A stretch of DNA of 26,133 bases from SKVL01 sp051745565 (GTDB taxonomy: Bacteria; Patescibacteriota; Minisyncoccia; Phycocordibacterales; CSBR16-193). The number at the start of each line of letters is the position of its first letter. Position 1 is the first letter of the stretch. The DNA lies in the NCBI GenBank assembly GCA_051745565.1, contig JBNJEF010000004.1, forward strand, positions 1 to 26,133. Reading direction: 5' to 3'. The translations under genes and the position numbers were made by a program. Below the pieces are notes generated by a model that worked only from the letters and a program-made list of their open reading frames with translations, did no database searches and was not told the DNA's origin. This document shows positions 15,166 through 22,030 of this stretch, one piece after another.

Positions 15166-16272
15166 ATGTCGCTTTCAATAGGAATAGTAGGGCTTCCCAA
15201 TGTGGGAAAATCAACCCTTTTTAACGCCTTGACCGAAAAGTCGGTGCCGGCCGAGAACTATCCGTTCTGTACCATTGATCCATCAGTGGGAGTAGTAGCT
15301 GTTCCGGATGTCCGGTTGAACCGTTTGAGTGAATTCTCCAATTCGCAAAAGATGATACCGGCCGGAGCGCAGTTTGTGGATATAGCCGGCTTAATTAAAG
15401 GAGCATCGGAGGGTGAGGGGCTCGGTAACGCATTTTTGAGCAATGTTCGCGAGGTTGACGTTATTCTGCACCTGGTAAGAACATTTGAAGATGACGATAT
15501 AATTCACGTCTCAGGTGCCGTTGACCCCAGACAGGATGTTGAGACCATTAATCTTGAGTTAATAATGGCGGATCTCCAGTCCGTCCAGAAAAGAAAGGTC
15601 AAAATAGAAAAAGATCTTAAAAAAGGTGATCCGCAGGTCAAAAAGCAGGCAGAAATTTTAGACAGGCTTTCATTCATTCTTCAAGAGGGGCGGTTCGTAT
15701 CCTCTGAAGAGTTCTCTGAAGATGAAGTAGCACTCTTTAGAGAACTAAATCTTTTAACACACAAACCGGTATTATACGTTTTAAATAAAAGGAGTGGGGC
15801 TCGGAATATTACGGAACTGGTTGACGAGAGACTGCCTTCGCTGATGTCCGCTATTGAGTATAATACTCCTCACGCACCGGTTATAGAGATAGACGCAGGT
15901 TCAGAGCTTGAGCTGGCGGGATTAGAAGGCGAGGACCGAGTCACCTTCCGAAGAGAGATAAGCGGAGAGGAGAGTGGGGGAATTGAGGATGTCATTAAAA
16001 CAGGCTATGAGATGTTAAATCTTATAACCTTTTTCACTACCGGGGAGAAGGAGACGAGAGCTTGGGATATAAAAGCGGGTTCCACCGCTCCGGAAGCCGG
16101 CAAAGCCATACATTCGGATTTTCATGATAAGTTCATAAAAGCCGACGTTATAGAATGGGAAAAACTCCTTATGAGCGGTTCAAAGTCACAAGCCAGGGAA
16201 AAAGGTCTTATAAGAACGGAAGGAAAGCAATATATAGTAAAGGACGGTGATGTTATAGAGTTTAAAATATAA
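15166..16272 (+). CDS. ychF: YchF/OLA1-type translation-associated ATPase
   Basis: This conserved P-loop protein of the Obg-related group, known to bind ribosomes and prefer ATP, has 368 residues, the normal length. The P-loop is GLPNVGKST (9-17), G3 is DIAGLIKGA (72-80), and SEGEGLGNAFLSNVREVD follows as in the family. The position of the G4 motif reads NKRSG (207-211). YchF proteins often have a noncanonical NxxE-type motif here, consistent with relaxed GTP specificity. The C-terminal TGS domain begins near LITFFTTGEKETRAW and ends VKDGDVIEFKI. It is divergent from the exported hypothetical gene, with a hairpin right after its stop. Confidence 0.95.
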   Translation: MSLSIGIVGLPNVGKSTLFNALTEKSVPAENYPFCTIDPSVGVVAVPDVRLNRLSEFSNSQKMIPAGAQFVDIAGLIKGASEGEGLGNAFLSNVREVDVILHLVRTFEDDDIIHVSGAVDPRQDVETINLELIMADLQSVQKRKVKIEKDLKKGDPQVKKQAEILDRLSFILQEGRFVSSEEFSEDEVALFRELNLLTHKPVLYVLNKRSGARNITELVDERLPSLMSAIEYNTPHAPVIEIDAGSELELAGLEGEDRVTFRREISGEESGGIEDVIKTGYEMLNLITFFTTGEKETRAWDIKAGSTAPEAGKAIHSDFHDKFIKADVIEWEKLLMSGSKSQAREKGLIRTEGKQYIVKDGDVIEFKI

Positions 16273-16299
16273 AGAGCCAATCTTGATGAATGGCTCTTT
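16271..16299. terminator. Convergent terminator hairpin
   Basis: AAAGAGCCA (16271-16279) pairs with TGGCTCTTT (16291-16299) around an 11-nt loop. It separates ychF from the small zinc-ribbon gene. The U-tract is better on the minus strand (TTTATATTTT). Confidence 0.6.
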
Positions 16300-16309
16300 A
16301 AAAATGAAA

Positions 16310-16459
16310 CTATGACTTAGAATAAAAATACCCTTTTTCGTTCTTACACTTACTGCAATGCAAAAGCGTTCTGGAAAACATCGTAACCACAATAGTTACT
16401 CCTCCGGACTTTTTACAATGAGGACATACTGAATTAGTTGGCGTACCTCTGTAAATCAT
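16310..16459 (-). CDS. 49-residue zinc-ribbon protein
   Basis: Read on the minus strand from the ATG at 16459, this gives 49 residues beginning MIYRGTPTNSVCPHCKKSGG. CPHC (12-15) and CSKC (35-38), 19 residues apart, form a classic zinc-ribbon. An AAGGGG stretch about 8 nt before the ATG may act as Shine-Dalgarno. A TTGTCA-17-TAAATT promoter lies about 45-75 nt upstream, and a terminator hairpin follows the stop. This explains most of the gap between ychF and the next minus-strand gene. Target and function are unknown; small ribbons of this kind often bind nucleic acid or proteins. Confidence 0.65.
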   Translation of the reverse strand: MIYRGTPTNSVCPHCKKSGGVTIVVTMFSRTLLHCSKCKNEKGYFYSKS

Positions 16460-16504
16460 AACCCACCCCTTTTTGTTTTAGGTTTAAAGAACCAAATTTA
16501 TTTT

Positions 16505-16533
16505 AATTTAGCAGAGTTTCTTTTTTTTGACAA
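16505..16533 (-). promoter_or_regulatory. Promoter of the 49-residue zinc-ribbon gene
   Basis: TTGTCA (16533..16528), 17-nt spacer, TAAATT (16510..16505) on the minus strand, upstream of the ATG at 16459. Confidence 0.4.
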
Positions 16534-16551
16534 TGCCCTGTTAACAAGTAA

Positions 16552-16573
16552 ACACGCCCCTTACGGAGCGTGT
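16552..16573. terminator. Hairpin after the 66-residue zinc-ribbon gene
   Basis: ACACGC (16552-16557) pairs with GCGTGT (16568-16573), 12 nt beyond the minus-strand stop. There is no good U-tract, so it may be a processing or 3'-end stabilising hairpin rather than a true terminator. Confidence 0.4.
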
Positions 16574-16585
16574 GTTAGAGGACTT

Positions 16586-16786
16586 TTAGAGCGTTAATGT
16601 TGACGTTCTATGATAACGTCTTTTTTTAGGTTTCTGAATATGGAATGTGGATGTTTCGATCATAGAGTAGTAACCGCACTCTTCGCAACGAATTCTAACT
16701 TGTCCCGGTGTTACCCCAACAACTTTGGCATAACCATGGCCACACGAAACACATTCCTCCCTTACAGGTGCACCCAACATACACAT
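16586..16786 (-). CDS. 66-residue zinc-ribbon protein
   Basis: This small protein has two CxxC pairs, CVSCG (12-16) and CEECG (34-38), and a basic tail (QKPKKRRYHR), consistent with a zinc-ribbon that touches nucleic acid. AAAGGAGG lies 5 nt before the ATG at 16786, so expression is well supported. Upstream on the same strand is a terminator hairpin (16824-16851), which could act as an attenuator in its leader. The gene sits directly before the 49-residue zinc-ribbon gene, facing ychF. Function unknown. Confidence 0.75.
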   Translation of the reverse strand: MCMLGAPVREECVSCGHGYAKVVGVTPGQVRIRCEECGYYSMIETSTFHIQKPKKRRYHRTSTLTL

Positions 16787-16823
16787 AGTGTCCTCCTTTA
16801 TTTGTTTCCAAAGAACCTCCTAT

Positions 16824-16851
16824 ACAAAAAAGCCACTGAAAACAGTGGCTT
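16824..16851 (-). terminator. Intrinsic terminator in the leader of the zinc-ribbon gene
   Basis: AAGCCACTG (16851..16843), TTTT loop, CAGTGGCTT (16838..16830), then a T-run on the minus strand. It lies about 40 nt upstream of the 66-residue ORF and just after a 15-codon ORF. Confidence 0.8.
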
Positions 16852-16856
16852 GTAAG

Positions 16857-16904
16857 CTAAGCTTTAAAATTTTGGTCGGCAGAACTTTTATGTTTTCTTG
16901 CCAT
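16857..16904 (-). CDS. Possible 15-residue leaderless peptide or small RNA
   Basis: On the minus strand an ATG at 16904 opens MARKHKSSADQNFKA and a TAG. A promoter-like TTGTCT-17-TAGTTT with an extended TGG predicts transcription starting on this ATG. A strong terminator follows 6 nt after the stop. The whole unit is about 80 nt. It could be a small peptide gene, a small RNA, or the attenuated leader of the downstream zinc-ribbon gene. The peptide call is speculative. Confidence 0.3.
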   Translation of the reverse strand: MARKHKSSADQNFKA

Positions 16905-16910
16905 AAAAAG

Positions 16911-16939
16911 AAACTACCATCTTTTTTTAAAAAAGACAA
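16911..16939 (-). promoter_or_regulatory. Promoter of the terminated short transcript
   Basis: TTGTCT (16939..16934), 17-nt spacer, TGG-TAGTTT (-10 at 16916..16911) on the minus strand. Confidence 0.35.
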
Positions 16940-16972
16940 TACCTGTGTGGATTTTTTAGGATTTTTTTAAAT

Positions 16973-17001
16973 TTGGAAAGTATTACCGGTAAGGTTAAAA
17001 T
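16973..17001 (+). promoter_or_regulatory. Leaderless promoter of nnrD
   Basis: TTGGAA (16973-16978), 17-nt spacer, TAAAAT (16996-17001). The predicted transcription start coincides with the ATG at 17008. Confidence 0.5.
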
Positions 17002-17007
17002 GGAGAG

Positions 17008-17856
17008 ATGGATATAAAAAGTTTTTACAAAGAAAGAGACCCGCTATCGCACAAGGGTCAATTCGGTAAGGTTTTAATAGTAGCAGGAAGCGAGCGATAT
17101 ACCGGCTCTGCAATATTTAACGCCGTTTCAGCGCTTCATGCCGGAGCGGATCTGGTGACGGTCATATCCCACAAAAGAGCGGCGGACATCGCATCTTCTT
17201 TCTTACCGGATGTTATTTCCTTGCCACTTAATGGGGAGTTGGAAAGAGAACATACACAACTAGTACTGGAAGAGATAAAAAACTCCGATGTGCTTATTAT
17301 AGGAGGAGGGCTAAAACGATCTTTAGAGACCTCTGTTGCCATAAGAGAAATAATAGAGAGTACGGAAATACCCATGGTAATTGACGCCGAGGCCATAAGA
17401 GCTCTGGCTGATGAAAACATAACACTTGAAGGTAAGACGGCTATTATCACTCCTCACGCGGAAGAGTTTAGAATACTAAACGGAGACACTCTACCGGATA
17501 AACAGAGCAAACGAGAAGAAGTAGTCCGAGACCTGGCAGGAAAGATAAGTGCCACCATTCTCTTAAAGTCGGGCATAGATATCATATCCGACGGAGAAGC
17601 TATACTCACCAACGAAACCGGTACCCCTTTTATGACCAAGGGAGGGTTCGGGGATACCTTGGCGGGAATATGCGGAGCACTTCTGGCTCGCAATCCTGAC
17701 TCCTTAGAATCTGCGTACCTTGGAGCTTACATAAACGGAAAAGCGGGTGAGACGGCTTCTGAGATATACGGAGAATCCGTATTGGCAAGTGATACCTTTG
17801 AAGTCTTCTCTCAAGTTATCGAAGAAGTACTAATACGTGACCAAAATGAAAGCTGA
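17008..17856 (+). CDS. nnrD: ADP-dependent NAD(P)H-hydrate dehydratase
   Basis: It repairs hydrated NAD(P)H in the cytoplasm. This is the carbohydrate-kinase-like YjeF C-terminal domain, here alone (282 residues) without the NnrE epimerase domain. Motifs: HKGQFGKVLIVAGSERYTG (15-33), GGADL-type segment HAGADLVTV, IIGGGL, the conserved VIDAEAI (usually D-A-D-A/G), ITPHAEEF (147-154), and TKGGFGDTLAG with catalytic Asp216. The usual GGTGD reads GGFGD, a mild substitution. It is first in the xseAB operon; its last 20 nt overlap xseA. Confidence 0.9.
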   Translation: MDIKSFYKERDPLSHKGQFGKVLIVAGSERYTGSAIFNAVSALHAGADLVTVISHKRAADIASSFLPDVISLPLNGELEREHTQLVLEEIKNSDVLIIGGGLKRSLETSVAIREIIESTEIPMVIDAEAIRALADENITLEGKTAIITPHAEEFRILNGDTLPDKQSKREEVVRDLAGKISATILLKSGIDIISDGEAILTNETGTPFMTKGGFGDTLAGICGALLARNPDSLESAYLGAYINGKAGETASEIYGESVLASDTFEVFSQVIEEVLIRDQNES

Positions 17857-19162
17857 AAAAGAAACATTCAGTGTCTCGGAATTCATCTCTCTTTTAAACT
17901 CAAGAATAAGAGGGCTCAAAGTAGGGATAACGGGGGAGGTGAGCGAGATGAAGATGTCCGCCAAGGGGCATGCATACCCCGTAATAAAAGATAAAGAGAC
18001 GGGAGACATCTTGCCCTCCACCATGTGGGCAAGTAATTATGTCTTAAACGGAGTTGAGCTTGAGGTCGGTATGGAGGTCTTGGCCAAAGGTCACCCCGAG
18101 TTTTACGGACCTTTTGGAAAGCTCTCTTTCCATATTCACTCCTTTGAACTGGTGGGTGAAGGGCAACTAAAGAGAGCTTATGAGAAACTCAAAAAGAAAC
18201 TTTCGGCGGAAGGTATTTTTGATAATGACAAGAAAAGAGCACTCCCTGAATTTCCTAAAAAGATAGGCGTTATTACATCCACTCGCGGAGAGGCCATCCA
18301 CGACTTCAGTAACAATCTGAGAAGGTCGGGTTTTAAGGTAAAGATCCTCCATTCTCCGGTTGAAGGACCGGAATCCGGAAGATCTCTGACCCTCTCGGCA
18401 AGAGCCATGAAGAAAGAAGACATAGATATTCTCGTCATAATGAGAGGAGGAGGGTCAATGCAGTCATTGGCAGGCTTTGACAGTGAAGCTCTGGTAAGAG
18501 AGATCGCTCTCTTCCCCAAGCCGGTAATAGCGGGAATAGGGCACCACCAAGATATACCCCTAGCATCCTTGGCGGCGGATGTATCCGAGTCAACCCCTTC
18601 AATGGTAGCCTCCGTTTTAAGCAGACCTTGGAATGAGGCGGACGCCAAGCTGGGGGAGCTTGAAGGAAATATATTTAGCAACTATGAAAAGGCAATAGAG
18701 AGAAATTCAAGACAGATAAAAAGGGGATTTGAATCCGCGGAGAGAATGATGAACTCCATCTTTAAAAAATACAAAGAGAGCGAGTACAGAGTTCATCTTT
18801 CCACCGGAACTCTAAGGCAGAGGATCTCAGATAGCAGGAAAGTTTTGAATGAGAGGATGTTGAGCACGGAGAAATATATGGCGAGGAGTATAGAAGAGGT
18901 AAAAAAGGAACTTTTAAGTAACCTTCCTAAAAGGTGTCTTGTTAATTTTTCTTCCGCCTTGAACCTCTCCTTTAGTAGGATGAACGACACCCATCGCTAT
19001 ATTCAGACAAATGATCCGCAAAAACAGATGAGGTTGGGGTACAGTATATCTATGAAAGAGGGAAAGGTCATAAAAAGCAAAAAAGGTCTAAAGACCGGAG
19101 ATGAAATAGATGTTAGAGTATATGATGGAGATATTACATCAGAGATTAAAAGAATAAAGTAA
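17837..19162 (+). CDS. xseA: Exodeoxyribonuclease VII large subunit
   Basis: The catalytic subunit of ExoVII, which trims single-stranded DNA from both ends. The N-terminal OB-fold (about 1-105) has SEFISLLNSRIRGLK and ITGEVSEMK. The catalytic domain contains KKIGVITSTRGEAIHDFSNN and IMRGGGSMQSLAGFDSE. VIAGIGHHQDIPLASLAADV follows, where the common GHETD reads GHHQD with the Asp kept. A long helical region follows, then a C-terminal strand (RVYDGDITSEIK). Its 441 residues are normal. ATGs at 17837 and 17846 are both possible; the start overlaps nnrD, indicating coupling. xseB follows after 3 nt. Confidence 0.93.
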   Translation: MTKMKAEKETFSVSEFISLLNSRIRGLKVGITGEVSEMKMSAKGHAYPVIKDKETGDILPSTMWASNYVLNGVELEVGMEVLAKGHPEFYGPFGKLSFHIHSFELVGEGQLKRAYEKLKKKLSAEGIFDNDKKRALPEFPKKIGVITSTRGEAIHDFSNNLRRSGFKVKILHSPVEGPESGRSLTLSARAMKKEDIDILVIMRGGGSMQSLAGFDSEALVREIALFPKPVIAGIGHHQDIPLASLAADVSESTPSMVASVLSRPWNEADAKLGELEGNIFSNYEKAIERNSRQIKRGFESAERMMNSIFKKYKESEYRVHLSTGTLRQRISDSRKVLNERMLSTEKYMARSIEEVKKELLSNLPKRCLVNFSSALNLSFSRMNDTHRYIQTNDPQKQMRLGYSISMKEGKVIKSKKGLKTGDEIDVRVYDGDITSEIKRIK

Positions 19163-19165
19163 AAT

Positions 19166-19384
19166 ATGGCAAACAAAAAAACAGACCTTAACAGTAATCT
19201 ATCCAGACTATCGGAAATAGCCGAGTGGTTTGAAAGCCAAAAAGAAGTTGATGTGGAAGAGGGACTTAAATTGGTCAGAGAGGCATCAAAGATCGTAAAA
19301 GAGAGCAAGGGGAGACTTAAAGAGATAGAGAACGAATTTGAGGAAATAAAAACCGACATTGAAAAGAGCTTAGAGGAAGAATAA
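19166..19384 (+). CDS. xseB: Exodeoxyribonuclease VII small subunit
   Basis: This 72-residue, highly charged helical protein has the XseB pattern: NLSRLSEIAEWFES, then DVEEGLKLVREASKIV, and a final coiled helix. It forms the multimeric partner of XseA. It lies 3 nt after xseA and 5 nt before a membrane-protein gene. The family is short and divergent, so position adjacent to xseA is part of the evidence. Confidence 0.88.
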   Translation: MANKKTDLNSNLSRLSEIAEWFESQKEVDVEEGLKLVREASKIVKESKGRLKEIENEFEEIKTDIEKSLEEE

Positions 19385-19389
19385 AATAT

Positions 19390-19836
19390 ATGGTAGAAGT
19401 TTTAGGACTTTTCATATTCATAGCCGGTTTCATAATAGGGCTCGGTGCCGTTTCTGTTATAGACCTACACGGTTTTTTGGGGAGAGTCTCACCCTATTGG
19501 ACCGAAGCGACCATCAGAACTCACAAAGTGACCAAACCACTGATCTGGGCCGGGACTCTGCTAGCTACAGTGGGTGGAGTGATATTTTACTCCCAAAACC
19601 CTATAACATGGATCCCCGTGGCACACCTCTTTATACTTCCGATCCTTATCTTAAACGGATTTTTCCTTTCCTTTTATGTAAGCCCTTACCTTTTAAAAAG
19701 AGAGAGGGAAGGGCGATCCAAAGACTTATTACCCCGAAAGATCCAAGTCTACATTACTATAAGTTTCGTTATCTCATTTGTTTGCTGGTGGGGCTCCGTA
19801 TTTCTCTTAGTTTGGTACTTAACAAACCATGTCTAG
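19390..19836 (+). CDS. Four-helix membrane protein of unknown function
   Basis: This 148-residue protein has about four hydrophobic helices (roughly 4-26, 48-67, 71-98, 117-143). Between the first two lies a polar segment with DLHGFLGRVSPYW and a THK motif. His residues occur at 28, 45 and 79, so heme or metal binding is possible but unproven. I recognise no named family. It is in the nnrD-xseAB operon, overlapping the next gene by 8 nt. Confidence 0.7.
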   Translation: MVEVLGLFIFIAGFIIGLGAVSVIDLHGFLGRVSPYWTEATIRTHKVTKPLIWAGTLLATVGGVIFYSQNPITWIPVAHLFILPILILNGFFLSFYVSPYLLKREREGRSKDLLPRKIQVYITISFVISFVCWWGSVFLLVWYLTNHV

Positions 19837-20350
19837 AAAAAATGAAAAGACAGTAAAGGTCAATGACCTGATGCAAAAGAACTATACATACAGACTGACC
19901 GAACCATCGGGGAGAAATTTTGAACCTGAATTCACCCCCGATCTATCTCCCAAGGAGATGCTTGAGATGGGTGTATTCGGAGGAAAGTATATGACGGACT
20001 GTAAAGCTGAATTTCCCAAGAGCTGGTTTAATAACGCCAAGCTCTGCCATGAAAGACACGACCCGCAACTTAATTACTTTAAAATAAACGCAAGTAAACC
20101 CTTATCATACTGGAGAGAAAAGGGCTGGATAAATGAAGACCACGATCCGAGGGGCTGGTTTCAGTGGTACTGTAGATACTATCAAGGAAGACGCTTAGCG
20201 CAGGAGGATAAAAGACAGATTAAAAGATGGAAGCAGATGCACCGTCACATGGCTCAGGTTGCAAAAAACTGTCGACAGGGAGATGTGTCATGCCGAAAGA
20301 AACAGCGTCAAGCTCTTTTACACTGGGCGTATGACCCTCGGGAAATTTAA
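19829..20350 (+). CDS. Conserved uncharacterised protein, aromatic and basic
   Basis: This 173-residue soluble protein is rich in Trp, Tyr, His and Arg. Striking segments are FTPDLSPKEMLEMGVFGGKY (35-54), EFPKSWF (61-67), PLSYWREKGWI (91-101), DPRGWFQWYCRYYQGRR (106-122), RQIKRWKQMHRH (129-140) and KKQRQALLHWAYD (157-169). From memory, proteins with this pattern also occur in fungi and plants, which would be an unusually broad spread; I cannot check it here. The density of conserved aromatic and basic residues suggests nucleic-acid or ligand binding. It overlaps the membrane-protein gene by 8 nt. No Shine-Dalgarno. Confidence 0.7.
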   Translation: MSRKNEKTVKVNDLMQKNYTYRLTEPSGRNFEPEFTPDLSPKEMLEMGVFGGKYMTDCKAEFPKSWFNNAKLCHERHDPQLNYFKINASKPLSYWREKGWINEDHDPRGWFQWYCRYYQGRRLAQEDKRQIKRWKQMHRHMAQVAKNCRQGDVSCRKKQRQALLHWAYDPREI

Positions 20351-20408
20351 TGCAAACTATCAGTCTATTTTTCTTTATTGGAAAGCGTTATTTTGATAAA
20401 ATAAAATC

Positions 20409-20693
20409 ATGAATAAGGAGAAACTACAAAGTTTTATAAAGAAAAGAAAGAACCTCGTCTGGTGGGTAAAGAATCACTCCGAGCTATCTCCGGAGTCTAT
20501 CGTTGAAGCGACATTAAACTACGGAGACTGGGATGACGTACAAGAACTCATCGAAATCCTCGGAATTGAAAAGGTCGCAGAAATATTCAGAAAGAACTCC
20601 AAACCCTCAGAGATGGGAAGACAGAATTATGACATTAAAACAAAGAACTACTTTGACCTTTATTTTGATAAACACTGCAAACAAAATGCATAA
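20409..20693 (+). CDS. Antitoxin-like protein, partner of AbiEii-type toxin
   Basis: This 94-residue protein has the segments LVWWVKNHSELSPESIVEATLNYGDWDDVQEL and LGIEKVAEIF. They resemble small helical proteins (DUF6922-like) encoded before AbiEii nucleotidyltransferase toxins. It overlaps the toxin gene by 8 nt (ATGCATAA). The promoter is not clear: an AT-rich TGATAAAATAAAAT lies right at the start codon, and TTGGAA at 20378-20383 may be a -35. Antitoxin role is inferred from position, size and the weak family resemblance. Confidence 0.6.
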   Translation: MNKEKLQSFIKKRKNLVWWVKNHSELSPESIVEATLNYGDWDDVQELIEILGIEKVAEIFRKNSKPSEMGRQNYDIKTKNYFDLYFDKHCKQNA

Positions 20694-21297
20694 AGATATA
20701 CTTACCGAAGAACAATTAAAACTGTTGCCAACTGTAATGAAATTTATGAATAATTTCTTTTTGGTGGGAGGAACAGCTACAGCTTTACAGATAGGGCACA
20801 GAAGATCAATCGATTTTGACCTGTTCTCCATAAAAGATTTCAAAAATGCTTTTGTAAGAAAAAAAATTAGTGAAGACGGATGGAAAATAGAAAAAGTTTT
20901 CAAGGATGAGATTGGTCAATACACATTTTTCATAAATGGAGTTCAGATGACATTCTTCCATTATCCATTTCAAATTGCTATCGAAAGTCATCCAGAGGGC
21001 CTGTTGATGCCAGATCTTACTACTCTTGCATCAATGAAGGCCTACGCTCTAGGCAGAAGAGCAAAATGGAAAGATTATGTTGATCTTTATTTTATTTTTA
21101 ATAGGACCGGTTCAATTAAACCGATAATAAATAAAGGTAAAGAAATATTTGGAAACGAGTTCAATGAAAATCTTTTTCGAAAACAGCTGACATACTATGA
21201 AGATATAAACTATGATGAAAAGGTTGAATTTTTACCAGGTTTTGAAGTAAGCGATGAAGAAATAAAAGAGAAGCTTATAAAATATAGTTTGGAATAA
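20686..21297 (+). CDS. AbiEii/AbiGii-family nucleotidyltransferase toxin
   Basis: 203 residues from the chosen start. The nucleotidyltransferase signature is LVGGTATALQIGHRRSIDFD, with GG at 28-29 and the metal-binding Asp43 and Asp45. RRAKWKDYVDLYFIF gives the conserved K-D-x-x-D motif of the family. Such toxins modify tRNA or other targets and are neutralised by the partner gene. The frame is open upstream to an ATG at 20533, but that region lies inside the antitoxin gene in another frame. The ATG at 20686, overlapping the antitoxin stop, is therefore chosen. The pair sits between two genes of an otherwise tight operon and looks inserted. Confidence 0.85.
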   Translation: MHKDILTEEQLKLLPTVMKFMNNFFLVGGTATALQIGHRRSIDFDLFSIKDFKNAFVRKKISEDGWKIEKVFKDEIGQYTFFINGVQMTFFHYPFQIAIESHPEGLLMPDLTTLASMKAYALGRRAKWKDYVDLYFIFNRTGSIKPIINKGKEIFGNEFNENLFRKQLTYYEDINYDEKVEFLPGFEVSDEEIKEKLIKYSLE

Positions 21298-21298
21298 T

Positions 21299-21997
21299 AT
21301 GAAGACAAAAGAAGGATTATGGAGATTGAGCCCGAGCGGTCTATACGGATTTAGTGAGTGCCCGGCCTGTTTTTGGGTTGATAACCACTTCAGGAAACCG
21401 CCGATGCTACCTCTTCTTTTGAACACGGCCATGGACGAGATTTTAAAGAACAGATACGACAGTTACCGTAAAGAGGGAGCGTTCCCGCCCGAAGCCGAGC
21501 AACTTAGAGAAGACGGTGTTTTGGTTTTTGAGGACCTGGATAAACTAAATGACTGGAGAGAGAATATGAGCTCCCTCAGAGTGGTAAATGAGAAAAGAGG
21601 TTATGTTCTCCAAGGTAAAATAGACGATGTTCTTTTGGAAAAGGACGGAAGACTTGTACCTGCGGATTATAAATCATCGGGAAACCCGCCCAAAGAAGAT
21701 AAACAGAAATACTACCGCGATCAGTTAGCCGGTTATGGATTTATGTTTGAGAGTAACGGTTTTATGGTCTCTGATAGAGCTTACCTTTTACACTATTTTC
21801 CCAAGAACAAAAGTGCACCGGAGATAAAAATAGAGTTTGACGGGCACGTGGACAGAGTAGATATCGGCTCCATTGATATAGAGAAGAGATTATCCGATAT
21901 TGTAGATCTCCTTGAGGGACCATTTCCCGGATATAATTCCGATTGTGATAAGTGCTCTTATTACGCGGGAAGGGAAGAGCTTTTAAGATCAAATTAA
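21299..21997 (+). CDS. PD-(D/E)XK nuclease, Cas4/RecB-like
   Basis: This 232-residue nuclease has the RecB-family arrangement: LSPSGLYGFSECP at the N-terminus, then GKIDDVLL (Asp109 and Asp110 region), PADYKSSG (Asp123 and Lys125), and the QLAGYGFMF motif (142-150). Cys21/Cys24 and Cys216/Cys219 (CPAC and CDKC) could bind an Fe-S cluster or zinc, similar to Cas4 and AddB but with a two-plus-two layout. There is no CRISPR array or cas gene in the window, so a repair role next to exonuclease VII is more likely. The ATG follows the toxin stop by 1 nt. Confidence 0.85.
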   Translation: MKTKEGLWRLSPSGLYGFSECPACFWVDNHFRKPPMLPLLLNTAMDEILKNRYDSYRKEGAFPPEAEQLREDGVLVFEDLDKLNDWRENMSSLRVVNEKRGYVLQGKIDDVLLEKDGRLVPADYKSSGNPPKEDKQKYYRDQLAGYGFMFESNGFMVSDRAYLLHYFPKNKSAPEIKIEFDGHVDRVDIGSIDIEKRLSDIVDLLEGPFPGYNSDCDKCSYYAGREELLRSN

Positions 21998-22030
21998 TAG
22001 CTAGGACTTTTATCACCAGAAAAGGGACCC

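Noticed and set aside
18178..18681. 167-codon minus-strand frame inside xseA
   Set aside because: It is antisense to a clearly conserved gene; composition and lack of motifs mark it as a shadow.
19497..19856. 119-codon frame overlapping the membrane-protein gene
   Set aside because: The other frame has clear membrane helices and operon spacing; this one is low in complexity and unrecognised.
20533..20685. 51-residue N-terminal extension of the toxin
   Set aside because: It lies within the antitoxin gene in another frame and lacks family similarity; the ATG at 20686 overlaps the antitoxin stop in the normal way.
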